DNA from: an uncultured Gammaproteobacteria bacterium
GTDB taxonomy: Bacteria; Pseudomonadota; Gammaproteobacteria; PS1; Pseudothioglobaceae
Assembly: GCA_902509905.1 (NCBI GenBank)
Contig: CABWZI010000011.1
Coordinates: forward strand, 1-57,020
DNA: 57,020 bases
Direction of reading: 5' to 3'
Under the pieces are notes generated by a model. The model was not told the origin of the DNA. It saw only the letters and a list, made by a program, of their open reading frames with translations, and did no database searches. Position 1 is the stretch's first letter, and every line of letters starts with the position of its first letter. Positions 24,520 through 31,445 of the stretch are shown one piece after another. The translations under genes and the position numbers were made by a program.

Positions 24520-26047
24520 TTAATCTTCTCATAAATGCCTGTTCAGCTCTAAACATTGATTTTATATAGTTTTCATCTCTTTTGACTACTTGTAAAACAG
24601 AGGTTTCACCTGGCCAGTAACAGAAATAATCAACTTCTTTAAGACCAGTAATCATCATTTGATGTTGTAGCTGACCATAGTAATAGTCTGGTGGGCCAAT
24701 TCTTTTTCTGGCTTGCCAATATGCAGACTTGCCACATTTAATTTCAACAATATGAGTAAAGTCCTCTGTAATTCCATCCATACTGGCAATAATCCAAGGG
24801 TATTTTTTGTCCTGAAGACATAGCGGAACTACTTCTATACCAGTCTCACTGATGTAAAGGTCTCTGGCTATTGGTTCAAGCCTAGTTCCTTTTTTCATTG
24901 CTTCATTAGGTGGCTCATTTATTCTATTTTTTTTCGCATACAGAAGCTCTTCAGGAGACTCAAAACGATTATCACCCATAACAGTGGATGCATCTGATGC
25001 TCCAATTCCAGTATGTCTCCATTCGAGCCACTCTTCTGAGCCTTGCTCAAAATGAAGAACATTGAACCCAAGCGATGTTTTTTCTACTCTAACTTTGCTT
25101 TTTGACTTAACAGGAGTCCTCCTAACAGGTTTTTCTTTAATAATAGTTTTTTTAACTGGAACTCTAGGCGTCTTTTTTAGGGGTCTTTCCGTAATAATAG
25201 TTTTTTTAACTCGAGCAGCTGGAGTCTTTAAAGCATTCTTTGGGTATGGTTTGGGAGTATCTTTTGTAATTACTATCTTTTTACGCTTTGATTCTGGATT
25301 GGATTTAGGGCGAAATAGATAAATTAAAAGTATCAGTGCTAACCAAAATAAGATTGTAGGAGACTCATCAAAAAACAACCTCATAATTGGAGAAGATTGG
25401 CTACTTGAAGCCTTTTTGCTAGAATTACTTGTTGACACTTTGTTTTTGACGCACGTATCGCCACTTCTTGAATATCCTGAATCGCAGTAAAAGAAATTGC
25501 TAGTATAGGCCGAGGAGGCATTTGCTGGAACACTTCGACAGGCATTACCACTTTTATAATAGTCAATGCCACACACCCAGCTATTGCCAACAGCATGTGC
25601 ATTAAATGGAATTTTTGGCTTACTAGAAGTGTCGGATAAGCTGACAGAGGCAGATGAAGATGTTGAAGAAATGCCTCGAATTAACTTTTGATATAGACCT
25701 TTATTTTCAAATCTATTATTGACTAGAAGTATTTCACAATTCTTGCCATGTTTTTCACAATCAGCAAGAGCTTTACTTTTGGCTTGAAAGGCGTCAGGAT
25801 ATTGGTAAGACATACCAAAGTAATCATTAACATAGCGACCGCCTGAAATGTAAAAAGAAACTGCTAAGGCTTTATTAAATTGCCTTGGATAATAATATTT
25901 TTTGTAATATTCTTTAAGTTGGTTATGGCATCTATTTTTTTTGCATATATCTTCAATTGTGTCGCTTTCAATATAGTCAGGAAAAGCTCCAAAACTAAAT
26001 GATGTCAGTGTTAATATAATAAAAAGAATGACACTTTTAAAAATCAT
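24512..26047 (-). CDS. Membrane-anchored YqaJ-type exonuclease with exported N-terminal domain
   Basis: 511 residues with an unusual layout. A signal peptide (SVILFIILTLTSFSFGA) precedes a cysteine-containing region (about 30-210, Cys-rich at 155-200) that should lie outside the cytoplasm. A membrane segment follows at about 230-248 (TILFWLALILLIYLF). Then come three basic repeats of about 18 residues (VKKTIITERPLKKTPRVP and similar). Last is a YqaJ-type recombinase-exonuclease domain (GSEEWLEWRHTGIGASDAST; VEIKCGKSAYWQARK). YqaJ enzymes normally are soluble and act with an annealing protein, here perhaps 26717-27331. A TACAAT box lies just before the ATG. Confidence 0.75.
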   Translation of the reverse strand: MIFKSVILFIILTLTSFSFGAFPDYIESDTIEDICKKNRCHNQLKEYYKKYYYPRQFNKALAVSFYISGGRYVNDYFGMSYQYPDAFQAKSKALADCEKHGKNCEILLVNNRFENKGLYQKLIRGISSTSSSASVSLSDTSSKPKIPFNAHAVGNSWVCGIDYYKSGNACRSVPANASSAYTSNFFYCDSGYSRSGDTCVKNKVSTSNSSKKASSSQSSPIMRLFFDESPTILFWLALILLIYLFRPKSNPESKRKKIVITKDTPKPYPKNALKTPAARVKKTIITERPLKKTPRVPVKKTIIKEKPVRRTPVKSKSKVRVEKTSLGFNVLHFEQGSEEWLEWRHTGIGASDASTVMGDNRFESPEELLYAKKNRINEPPNEAMKKGTRLEPIARDLYISETGIEVVPLCLQDKKYPWIIASMDGITEDFTHIVEIKCGKSAYWQARKRIGPPDYYYGQLQHQMMITGLKEVDYFCYWPGETSVLQVVKRDENYIKSMFRAEQAFMRRLNE

Positions 26048-26052
26048 AAGTT

Positions 26053-26058
26053 ATTGTA
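26053..26058 (-). promoter_or_regulatory. -10 box close to the YqaJ-fusion start codon
   Basis: The minus-strand sequence is AAACTACAATAACTTATG, with TACAAT at about 26058-26053 and ATG at 26047. The AAACTACAAT block repeats before the 29906 gene. A leaderless or nearly leaderless transcript is suggested. Confidence 0.4.
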
Positions 26059-26161
26059 GTTTATTATGACACTGAGTGCCACCTATCAATCGCTTATTAA
26101 GCCCAACCTATAAACAGTAAATAATTGAGTACTACTTTTAAATTTATTTAAGGAAAACTTA

Positions 26162-26422
26162 ATGAATCAACATTCTAAGAATTATGACTGCTATCCAGAT
26201 TGCTGGGAATACAACAAACCTTTCGCCTTTAAGCTCTTTAAAAAGAAAATTACTAATCTACTTAATCAAGGTATTACTTTAGAAGAATTAAAACACCAAA
26301 CTGAATACTTCAGCATCACCATTGAATTTCTTATTGTAGGTAATTACGGAGAATACGAGGAGGAATTCAGCTATTCATTCCCAGAAGAGGCAGTTCAATT
26401 ATTTAATTCTTTTAGGCATTAA
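26162..26422 (+). CDS. Hypothetical protein
   Basis: 86 residues, acidic and aromatic, no membrane segment. AAGGAAA upstream of ATG 26162 is a good ribosome-binding site. The sequence has FKLFKKKITNLLNQGITLEE and a histidine near residue 65. It is an isolated rightward gene between leftward ones. Not recognised. Confidence 0.5.
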   Translation: MNQHSKNYDCYPDCWEYNKPFAFKLFKKKITNLLNQGITLEELKHQTEYFSITIEFLIVGNYGEYEEEFSYSFPEEAVQLFNSFRH

Positions 26423-26433
26423 GATAGGTTACG

Positions 26434-26628
26434 CTACCTTTCAAAGATGGTAATAATTATGCCCAAGAGAATTAGAAAAAAGAAAAACAAAACAATATAA
26501 CCAAGCCAGTTTGGTTCATTATTAAAGCAAAGAAACTGCACCTTACAAAAAGAATTTATAAAGGCATTCCAGATATTACTCAAAATTGGTAACAAAGAAT
26601 ATTTAAGTTCACTCAAGACTTCAATCAT
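26434..26628 (-). CDS. Hypothetical small membrane protein
   Basis: 64 residues. The C-terminal part is one strong membrane segment (YIVLFFFFLILLGIIITIF, about 43-61), preceded by a soluble stretch with two cysteines (CKVQFLCF). AAGGATT lies before ATG 26628. Function unknown. Confidence 0.45.
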   Translation of the reverse strand: MIEVLSELKYSLLPILSNIWNAFINSFCKVQFLCFNNEPNWLGYIVLFFFFLILLGIIITIFER

Positions 26629-26716
26629 AATTTAATCCTTTTAGTTAATTTAAGTTTCGATAGGAGGATATCCAAAAGTAATTTTCTGATATCCTCCAAG
26701 CTCAAAATTCTAGCAA

Positions 26717-27331
26717 TTAGCCGTTTAAATTTTTATTTACTCGCTTCTTAGCCTCATATTTACGCTCTTCCTGTATACGTCTGCCACGCTCAATCAGTAT
26801 ATCTTTATGGTTATCATTGAGCGTTGCATTCACTGCCCTCATTAAAGAGTCATTGAAACGCATATCTCTCTGGCACTCTGCTATTTTCTCTTCATTTCTC
26901 TCTTCAATCGCCTTTTTAAATATTACTGAGAGGTAATTCGCTGCAACTCCTAAAGTTTCTTTATGCAAAGCGACCTGGGTCTCCTGTAATTTAGAGTTTT
27001 CAATCTCCTCATAAGAAGCTAAGGTGTCAGTTTCTGAGTAGCCTATAAAGGCTAATGCGCGACCCACAGCGATGGTCTCACAGATCTCATAATGAGATGT
27101 GTTGTTTGTGTTAGTTGAGCCTTCAACTTCGTGAGCATGGCCCGTTCCTCTGATGGTGCCATCGACCACAGCATGCGCTTTAAAAATTACATGGCCTAAC
27201 TCGTCCTTAACAATTTCAGTGAGTATTTGAGCGGTCTCAAAAGTTGAACAAAATGCTTTGACTCTTGAGCTGATTTTTGAATAATCTGCTTCTTTTAGAT
27301 TGGCTATTTTATTTAAATTAAATGTAGTCAT
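26717..27331 (-). CDS. Putative single-strand annealing (ERF/Rad52-like) protein
   Basis: About 204 residues from ATG 27331, which has GGAGGG upstream; a longer frame (to 27433) only overlaps the MORN gene. The stretch GTGHAHEVEGSTN then SHYEICETIAVGRALAFIGY resembles the ERF/phage annealing-protein pattern (ExxETxAVGRALA). The C-terminal 60 residues are charged. Annealing proteins pair with exonucleases in recombination, and a YqaJ-type exonuclease gene is nearby. The family call is by pattern and is tentative. Confidence 0.55.
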   Translation of the reverse strand: MTTFNLNKIANLKEADYSKISSRVKAFCSTFETAQILTEIVKDELGHVIFKAHAVVDGTIRGTGHAHEVEGSTNTNNTSHYEICETIAVGRALAFIGYSETDTLASYEEIENSKLQETQVALHKETLGVAANYLSVIFKKAIEERNEEKIAECQRDMRFNDSLMRAVNATLNDNHKDILIERGRRIQEERKYEAKKRVNKNLNG

Positions 27332-27332
27332 A

Positions 27333-27884
27333 TTAACCCTCCACGTGATTTGTTCGACCCAAGCAAAAGCCATGCTTGTAGTTTTCTTCTTTTCTCTTGC
27401 TTCCATTCTCGCGATAAGTAACGCTGTACCCATCTAGAAGACCATCCTCATAATTGTCCTCGTAATGCTTTTGACCGTTCTCATACCAACCTATTCTCTT
27501 TCCCTCTATCCTGTTATATTTAAAGAATGATTTTTGACTCATTTGACCATTGCCAAACCATTGTATTTGTTCTCCATCAAGCTTATTATTTTTCCAAATA
27601 TTTTTTCTTACTAAGGTGCCATCCCTATTCCAAGTCATGTGAATGCCCTCAGCCTTACCGTCTTTATAAAAGGATTCTTTGAACATCAAGCCATTTTCAT
27701 GCCAGCCAATGCATTTGCCATGACGCTTTCCATCTTTATATCTTTTTTCTGACTTTAATTGTCCATTCGGATACCATTCCGTCCATAATCCATGGGGTTT
27801 GCTATTTTTATAAGTGACTTCTCCTGATTTCTTGCCATTGTCAAAATAGGTGGGTAGTGTTCCATCTGTTAGATAAACTTTCAT
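27333..27884 (-). CDS. MORN/YwqK-type repeat protein (toxin-antitoxin YwqK family)
   Basis: 183 residues with about seven MORN_2/YwqK repeats of the form YPNGQLKSEKRYKDGKRHGK, then WHENGLMFKESFYKDG and YENGQKHYEDNYEDG. YwqK-type proteins are known as antitoxins in some systems; their partner is not visible here. A strong promoter lies 150 bases upstream and the annealing-protein gene starts two bases after it, so the two are co-transcribed. A fragment of a second copy lies at 8059-8172. Confidence 0.85.
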   Translation of the reverse strand: MKVYLTDGTLPTYFDNGKKSGEVTYKNSKPHGLWTEWYPNGQLKSEKRYKDGKRHGKCIGWHENGLMFKESFYKDGKAEGIHMTWNRDGTLVRKNIWKNNKLDGEQIQWFGNGQMSQKSFFKYNRIEGKRIGWYENGQKHYEDNYEDGLLDGYSVTYRENGSKRKEENYKHGFCLGRTNHVEG

Positions 27885-28041
27885 ACAGTTCTCCTCTGAT
27901 AACTAGTGGTGTAGTTAAATGATTGATTGGTTATAAAAACCAAAAGCTTATTGTGTGACAACAGAAACTGATTTAGTGGCTTTGCGCGCCGATTCCCAAT
28001 TCACGCAGTGAAGGGGTTAGTTGTGTGTTTCTGAGAGGGAT

Positions 28042-28070
28042 ATTATACAACATTCTGACTTAAAAGTCAA
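28042..28070 (-). promoter_or_regulatory. Strong sigma70-type promoter with overlapping inverted repeat
   Basis: Minus strand: TTGACT at 28070-28065, 17-base spacer, TATAAT at 28047-28042. The inverted repeat TGACTT-AA-AAGTCA (28056-28069) covers the -35 box and is a candidate repressor site. Transcription should start near 28035, giving about 150 untranslated bases (27885-28035) before the MORN gene; I see no RNA structure I can name there. Confidence 0.65.
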
Positions 28071-28120
28071 GTCCTATAGCCCTTAAAGCCTTATAGAATA
28101 GGGTTTAAGAGCAAAACTCT

Positions 28121-28372
28121 CTATTCACAATCAAACATGGGGTTAAGTCGATTAATAACCAAACAAGTATCTTTATCTTTGGTTAATATATCAATCAACT
28201 CTTCTTCAGAGATATTGTCAGTATCAATAATATTTCTTTTGCAACTACTGCACAACATATGCTTATCTGTCTTTCTGATTAAAGAACTATAGGAAATTTT
28301 TTTTGGACAGCTAATAGTTTTTAGAAAAACTCCTTTTTCTGTATAGATATTTTTATCTTTAATTGTTAGCAA
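28121..28372 (-). CDS. Hypothetical protein with CxxC motif
   Basis: 83 residues from TTG 28372, with AAGGGGG upstream. The middle holds MLCSSCKRNIIDTDNISEEE, followed by CLVINRLNPMFDC, a small motif found in unrelated small proteins where CxxC may bind a metal. It follows the 68-residue gene by 27 bases. Function unknown. Confidence 0.4.
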   Translation of the reverse strand: MLTIKDKNIYTEKGVFLKTISCPKKISYSSLIRKTDKHMLCSSCKRNIIDTDNISEEELIDILTKDKDTCLVINRLNPMFDCE

Positions 28373-28399
28373 AAAGCCCCCTTTATGAATCTATTATGC

Positions 28400-28606
28400 C
28401 TATCCAACCCATCTTGACTCTGGATCATCTGGGTCATATCCTTCTGGAGTTGCATCAACAGGGACTCCTTTCACAATGGCCTCCATAATAAATTTTGCAT
28501 GAAGGTCATCTTCAGCCCAATGGCCCCAAATAATGGGTGAACAACCGAATGCCTTTTCATGGGCTTCCCAAGCTATTTCATATAAAGTTTTTGTGCTATC
28601 TGCCAT
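28400..28606 (-). CDS. Hypothetical small protein
   Basis: 68 residues, acidic, no membrane segment (AWEAHEKAFGCSPIIWGHWA). It begins three bases after the stop of the secreted-protein gene, so it is in that operon. Not recognised. Confidence 0.45.
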   Translation of the reverse strand: MADSTKTLYEIAWEAHEKAFGCSPIIWGHWAEDDLHAKFIMEAIVKGVPVDATPEGYDPDDPESRWVG

Positions 28607-28609
28607 TAA

Positions 28610-29017
28610 TTATTTAACAATTTTACAAAGGGCTGTTACCGTCTCAATTCCAGCAGGAATATACATCAGGACAGAGCTAAAAAGTCCATATTCATCAATA
28701 CTCTCTTCATCATAGCCATTTGTATAGGTAATATAAAAATGCATGCCCTCTACAAGAAAATCTTCGCTATTATAGAAGCTACGATTATGAGTTGAATGAG
28801 TTCCAGAAGCAAAACCACGTCCAACAAAAGGGGTTATTAAAATATAGTCTTTTTCTCTTTTAAATGAAAATTGCTCTAATTCTTTTTTTTTAAGTGTCAC
28901 AAAATCCATTTCAGATGAATAATAGCTTAGCATCTGACATTGATAAGTATCACCAATTTTTGCTTGAATTGTTGATGAGAAAATGGATATTAATAATATT
29001 AAGATTAGCTTTTTCAT
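28610..29017 (-). CDS. Hypothetical secreted protein, paralogue of 29481-29906
   Basis: 135 residues with a signal peptide (LILILLISIFSSTIQA). The mature part begins KIGDTYQCQM and has two cysteines. It shares KIGDTY(Q/S)CQM, EQFSFKRE and the C-terminal ALCKI with the protein at 29481-29906, so the two arose by duplication. It is coupled to the nuclease-like gene before it. Probably periplasmic; function unknown. Confidence 0.6.
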   Translation of the reverse strand: MKKLILILLISIFSSTIQAKIGDTYQCQMLSYYSSEMDFVTLKKKELEQFSFKREKDYILITPFVGRGFASGTHSTHNRSFYNSEDFLVEGMHFYITYTNGYDEESIDEYGLFSSVLMYIPAGIETVTALCKIVK

Positions 29018-29019
29018 GA

Positions 29020-29484
29020 TTAATACTCAATCTCTAAAAAATCTTTTATTTGATTCCAGTTATTTAAATATTGTTCTTTATTGTCTATTTTAGATAAAAG
29101 CAGGTATGGGGTTCCTTTATTATCAATCTTTCTGAGCTCATCTACTTTTTTAATATTCATAACATATAGTTTTGGCGGAGCTTCATCATCTGAAACTAGG
29201 ACATATTCATCTCCAACCTTTTTATATGAGTTAGTTTGAGCGAAAACATAAAAATCTGACTTTGTTTTATCATCCTTATTTAAATAAAAACTTGAATCAT
29301 TTAAACGATTCTTACTTTTAACCTGAATTGTAGCACTTAATTTTTTATGGACATTAACTGAAAGCAAGTCATAACCCTCTTGTTTTTCATAGGCTTTATA
29401 GGACTCTATTCTTGCTGATAGGAGTTTTGATAGGACTAAAAATTCAGCGCCCGATGAAAAAAGAGAGGTATCTAGTTTTTTCAT
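29020..29484 (-). CDS. Putative PD-(D/E)XK endonuclease-like protein
   Basis: 154 residues. SSGAEFLVLSKLLSARIESY then EGYDLLSV and ATIQVKSKNR fit the E...D...(E/Q)xK layout of small PD-(D/E)XK nucleases, with QVK replacing ExK. The start overlaps the preceding secreted-protein stop by four bases (ATGA). It lies between two secreted paralogues, an odd place for a nuclease. No partner can be named. Confidence 0.5.
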   Translation of the reverse strand: MKKLDTSLFSSGAEFLVLSKLLSARIESYKAYEKQEGYDLLSVNVHKKLSATIQVKSKNRLNDSSFYLNKDDKTKSDFYVFAQTNSYKKVGDEYVLVSDDEAPPKLYVMNIKKVDELRKIDNKGTPYLLLSKIDNKEQYLNNWNQIKDFLEIEY

Positions 29485-29906
29485 ATACTTTGATCAATCT
29501 TACACATTGCTAATACTGATTTTATTCCCCTTGGATAGAGAAGAACCCAGTTAAACCAGCCAATTTCATTTATATCATCATGTTGGTTATCATAAGTCAT
29601 ATAAACGCGAAACCCTTCAGCAGTAAAATTCTCTTCACCATCATAATCAGTCACTTCAAAATATCCATCTGAGAAGTTGAGGCTTCCTGGATAAAAACCA
29701 GGAGTGATAACAATTGAATCATTACCCCATGAGTCTATTTCTCTTTTAAATGAAAAAGTCTCTAATGGTTGTTTTTCTACCTTTCCTGTCCACCACATTT
29801 CAGTAGACCAGTATTCTGTCATTTGACAAGAATATGTATCACCAATTTTTGCATGGTTGTTAAATGATATAAAAGCTATTGATAAAAATATGAGTATTTT
29901 TTTCAT
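29481..29906 (-). CDS. Hypothetical secreted protein, paralogue of 28610-29017
   Basis: About 141 residues from ATG 29906, which is preferred over 29936 because a signal peptide follows (KKILIFLSIAFISFNNHA). The mature part begins KIGDTYSCQM. A TACAAT box lies seven to twelve bases before the ATG in an AAACTACAAT block. It heads a run of five small leftward genes. Function unknown. Confidence 0.6.
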   Translation of the reverse strand: MKKILIFLSIAFISFNNHAKIGDTYSCQMTEYWSTEMWWTGKVEKQPLETFSFKREIDSWGNDSIVITPGFYPGSLNFSDGYFEVTDYDGEENFTAEGFRVYMTYDNQHDDINEIGWFNWVLLYPRGIKSVLAMCKIDQSI

Positions 29907-29947
29907 AAAAATATTGTAGTTTAATTTGAATCCCAAACTAAACGTTT

Positions 29948-31159
29948 TTAAAAGAGATTTTGTTGATAAGCCAAAGTCGAAACTGCTTCTTTATTTTGCA
30001 GCTTATCCAAATAATCAGACCACTCTTGCATCATTAATCTTCGCTCATCTAAATACTCAGCATGGTTATAGGCTGCTCTGACTTTATTTGCAGGCAAATG
30101 AGAGAGTTGAATTTCTATTAAATCAGCATTGTAACCAAACTCGTTAAGTCTCGTGCTAGCCATCGACCTAAAGCCATGAGGTGTCATCTTATCTTTACCT
30201 ATTCCAACTCTTCTTAGCGCTAATCTTATTGCATCTGATGTGATTGGTTTAGTTATGTTTCTAGAGGTTGGAAATACAAAATCACTGTCAGAATTAACAT
30301 TTCTCAAGTTTTGAAACATCTGAAAAACTTGGTTACTCATTGGAACTAAATGAGGTTTCTTAGTTTTCATTCGCTCTTTATTGATTCTTATGAGACGGTC
30401 ATCAAAGTCAATCTCAGCCCAAAATAGACCTGTTAGTTCCGTGGGTCTTAAAAAGACATGAGGAGCAATAATCAAGGCAGCTCTGACCTCATAAGTCCCC
30501 TCATACTGCTCTAGCTTATCTAGAAGCCAGGGTATTTCTTTAGGGTCAGTAATAGTAGCGTAGTGTTTTTCAGTCTTTCTTTCAAAGATATCATTTGGCA
30601 AATCTCTAACTGGGTTAATCTTAATGATATCCATACCAACTGAATACTTGAAGATGCCATTTAAGATACTTCTTACTTTCTTAAGCATATCAAGCTTTCC
30701 AGTATCTTGAATCCTAAGCAGCAAATTCCGTATTTCTGATGACTTTATGTCTCCGATAGGCAAATTACCAAGTTTAGGCAATAAGTAGTTGTTTGAGCGT
30801 TGTATGGTGTCTTCAACATAACCTATACTCCACTGATTCTTATTTTTGTGAATCCACTTATGAAACATATCTTCAAAGGTGGCTCTAACAGGCGGGTTAA
30901 GCTCAATCTTTGCTTGCTTAGGATTAATACCTTTCAGGAGCATTTGTTTATTTATATCGCGAGCCTGTCTAGCCTCTAAAAGAGTAACCAAGGGGTAAGG
31001 TCCAAGTGACATCATGGTCGCACGATTATTAAAGCGATAGCGATGGCGCCATAATTTTGACCCATTAGGGTTAATCTCTAAAGTTAACCCTTGAGAATCG
31101 GCAATTCGATAAAGTTTCTTTTTACGCTTAAGATTTCGTATTTTTGTGTCTGTAAGCAC
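29948..31159 (-). CDS. Tyrosine-type integrase (P4 type)
   Basis: 403 residues. The N-terminal part (LTDTKIRNLKRKKKLYRIAD) is the DUF4102 arm-binding domain of P4-type integrases. The catalytic domain has R in HVFLRPTELTGL, HGFRSMASTRL (HxxR), and tyrosine in AAYNHAEYL. It recombines the attachment sites at the 3' end of tRNA-Ser. It lies 185 bases from the tRNA, the normal place for this family, with its gene pointing away from the tRNA. It is apparently intact. Confidence 0.92.
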   Translation of the reverse strand: MLTDTKIRNLKRKKKLYRIADSQGLTLEINPNGSKLWRHRYRFNNRATMMSLGPYPLVTLLEARQARDINKQMLLKGINPKQAKIELNPPVRATFEDMFHKWIHKNKNQWSIGYVEDTIQRSNNYLLPKLGNLPIGDIKSSEIRNLLLRIQDTGKLDMLKKVRSILNGIFKYSVGMDIIKINPVRDLPNDIFERKTEKHYATITDPKEIPWLLDKLEQYEGTYEVRAALIIAPHVFLRPTELTGLFWAEIDFDDRLIRINKERMKTKKPHLVPMSNQVFQMFQNLRNVNSDSDFVFPTSRNITKPITSDAIRLALRRVGIGKDKMTPHGFRSMASTRLNEFGYNADLIEIQLSHLPANKVRAAYNHAEYLDERRLMMQEWSDYLDKLQNKEAVSTLAYQQNLF

Positions 31160-31198
31160 CGTGTGATGAAGCCTTGTATTTTTTAAGCAGTGGTAAAT

Positions 31199-31217
31199 CT
31201 ACTCACAAGTCTACTCA
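31199..31217 (+). repeat. Candidate integrase arm-type site, right end
   Basis: CTACTCACAAGTCTACTCA, one base different from 5127-5145 and in the same orientation. It lies inside the element, between the integrase and the tRNA. Together the two suggest arm sites for recombination. Confidence 0.55.
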
Positions 31218-31275
31218 CTTTAGTACAGTATGTCAAAAGTATTTATGAGATGCTATGAAAATAAAAATATTGATT

Positions 31276-31297
31276 AAATGCTTTTATAAAAGCATTT
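31276..31297. repeat. 22-bp perfect palindrome in the right arm
   Basis: The arms AAATGCTTTTA and TAAAAGCATTT form a perfect palindrome with no loop, 46 bases from the attachment core. It may be an excisionase or integrase contact, or a hairpin at the end of the tRNA transcript. Confidence 0.55.
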
Positions 31298-31343
31298 AGA
31301 TTGTGTTAATAGCATTTTATAGCTCTTTATAGGAATCAAAGTG

Positions 31344-31363
31344 TGGTGGAGGGAATGGGATTC
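31344..31363. repeat. Right attachment core within tRNA-Ser 3' end
   Basis: Same 20 bases as 5052-5071. On the minus strand this is the T-arm 3' half, acceptor strand and CCA of tRNA-Ser(GGA). Confidence 0.9.
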
Positions 31364-31431
31364 GAACCCATGAAACCGTGAGGTTTACACGCTTTCCAAG
31401 CGTGCGCGATCGACCACTCTGCCATCCCTCC
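31344..31431 (-). tRNA. tRNA-Ser, anticodon GGA
   Basis: 88 bases with encoded CCA. The acceptor stem pairs GGAGGGA with TCCCTCC. The anticodon arm is CACGC-TTGGAAA-GCGTG, with anticodon GGA. A long variable arm (AACC/GGTT) marks a class II tRNA. The base before CCA (position 73) is A; tRNA-Ser of many bacteria has G here. The gene follows metG by 14 bases on the same strand. Its 3' end is the attachment site of the island. Confidence 0.95.
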
Positions 31432-31445
31432 TAAACTTTTGAATT

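Noticed and set aside
26717-27433. Annealing-protein start at 27433
   Set aside because: The first 34 codons only overlap the MORN gene; ATG 27331 has GGAGGG upstream.
5052-31363. CRISPR array
   Set aside because: I found no regularly spaced repeats; the direct repeats present are pairs at element ends or inside protein-coding basic repeats.
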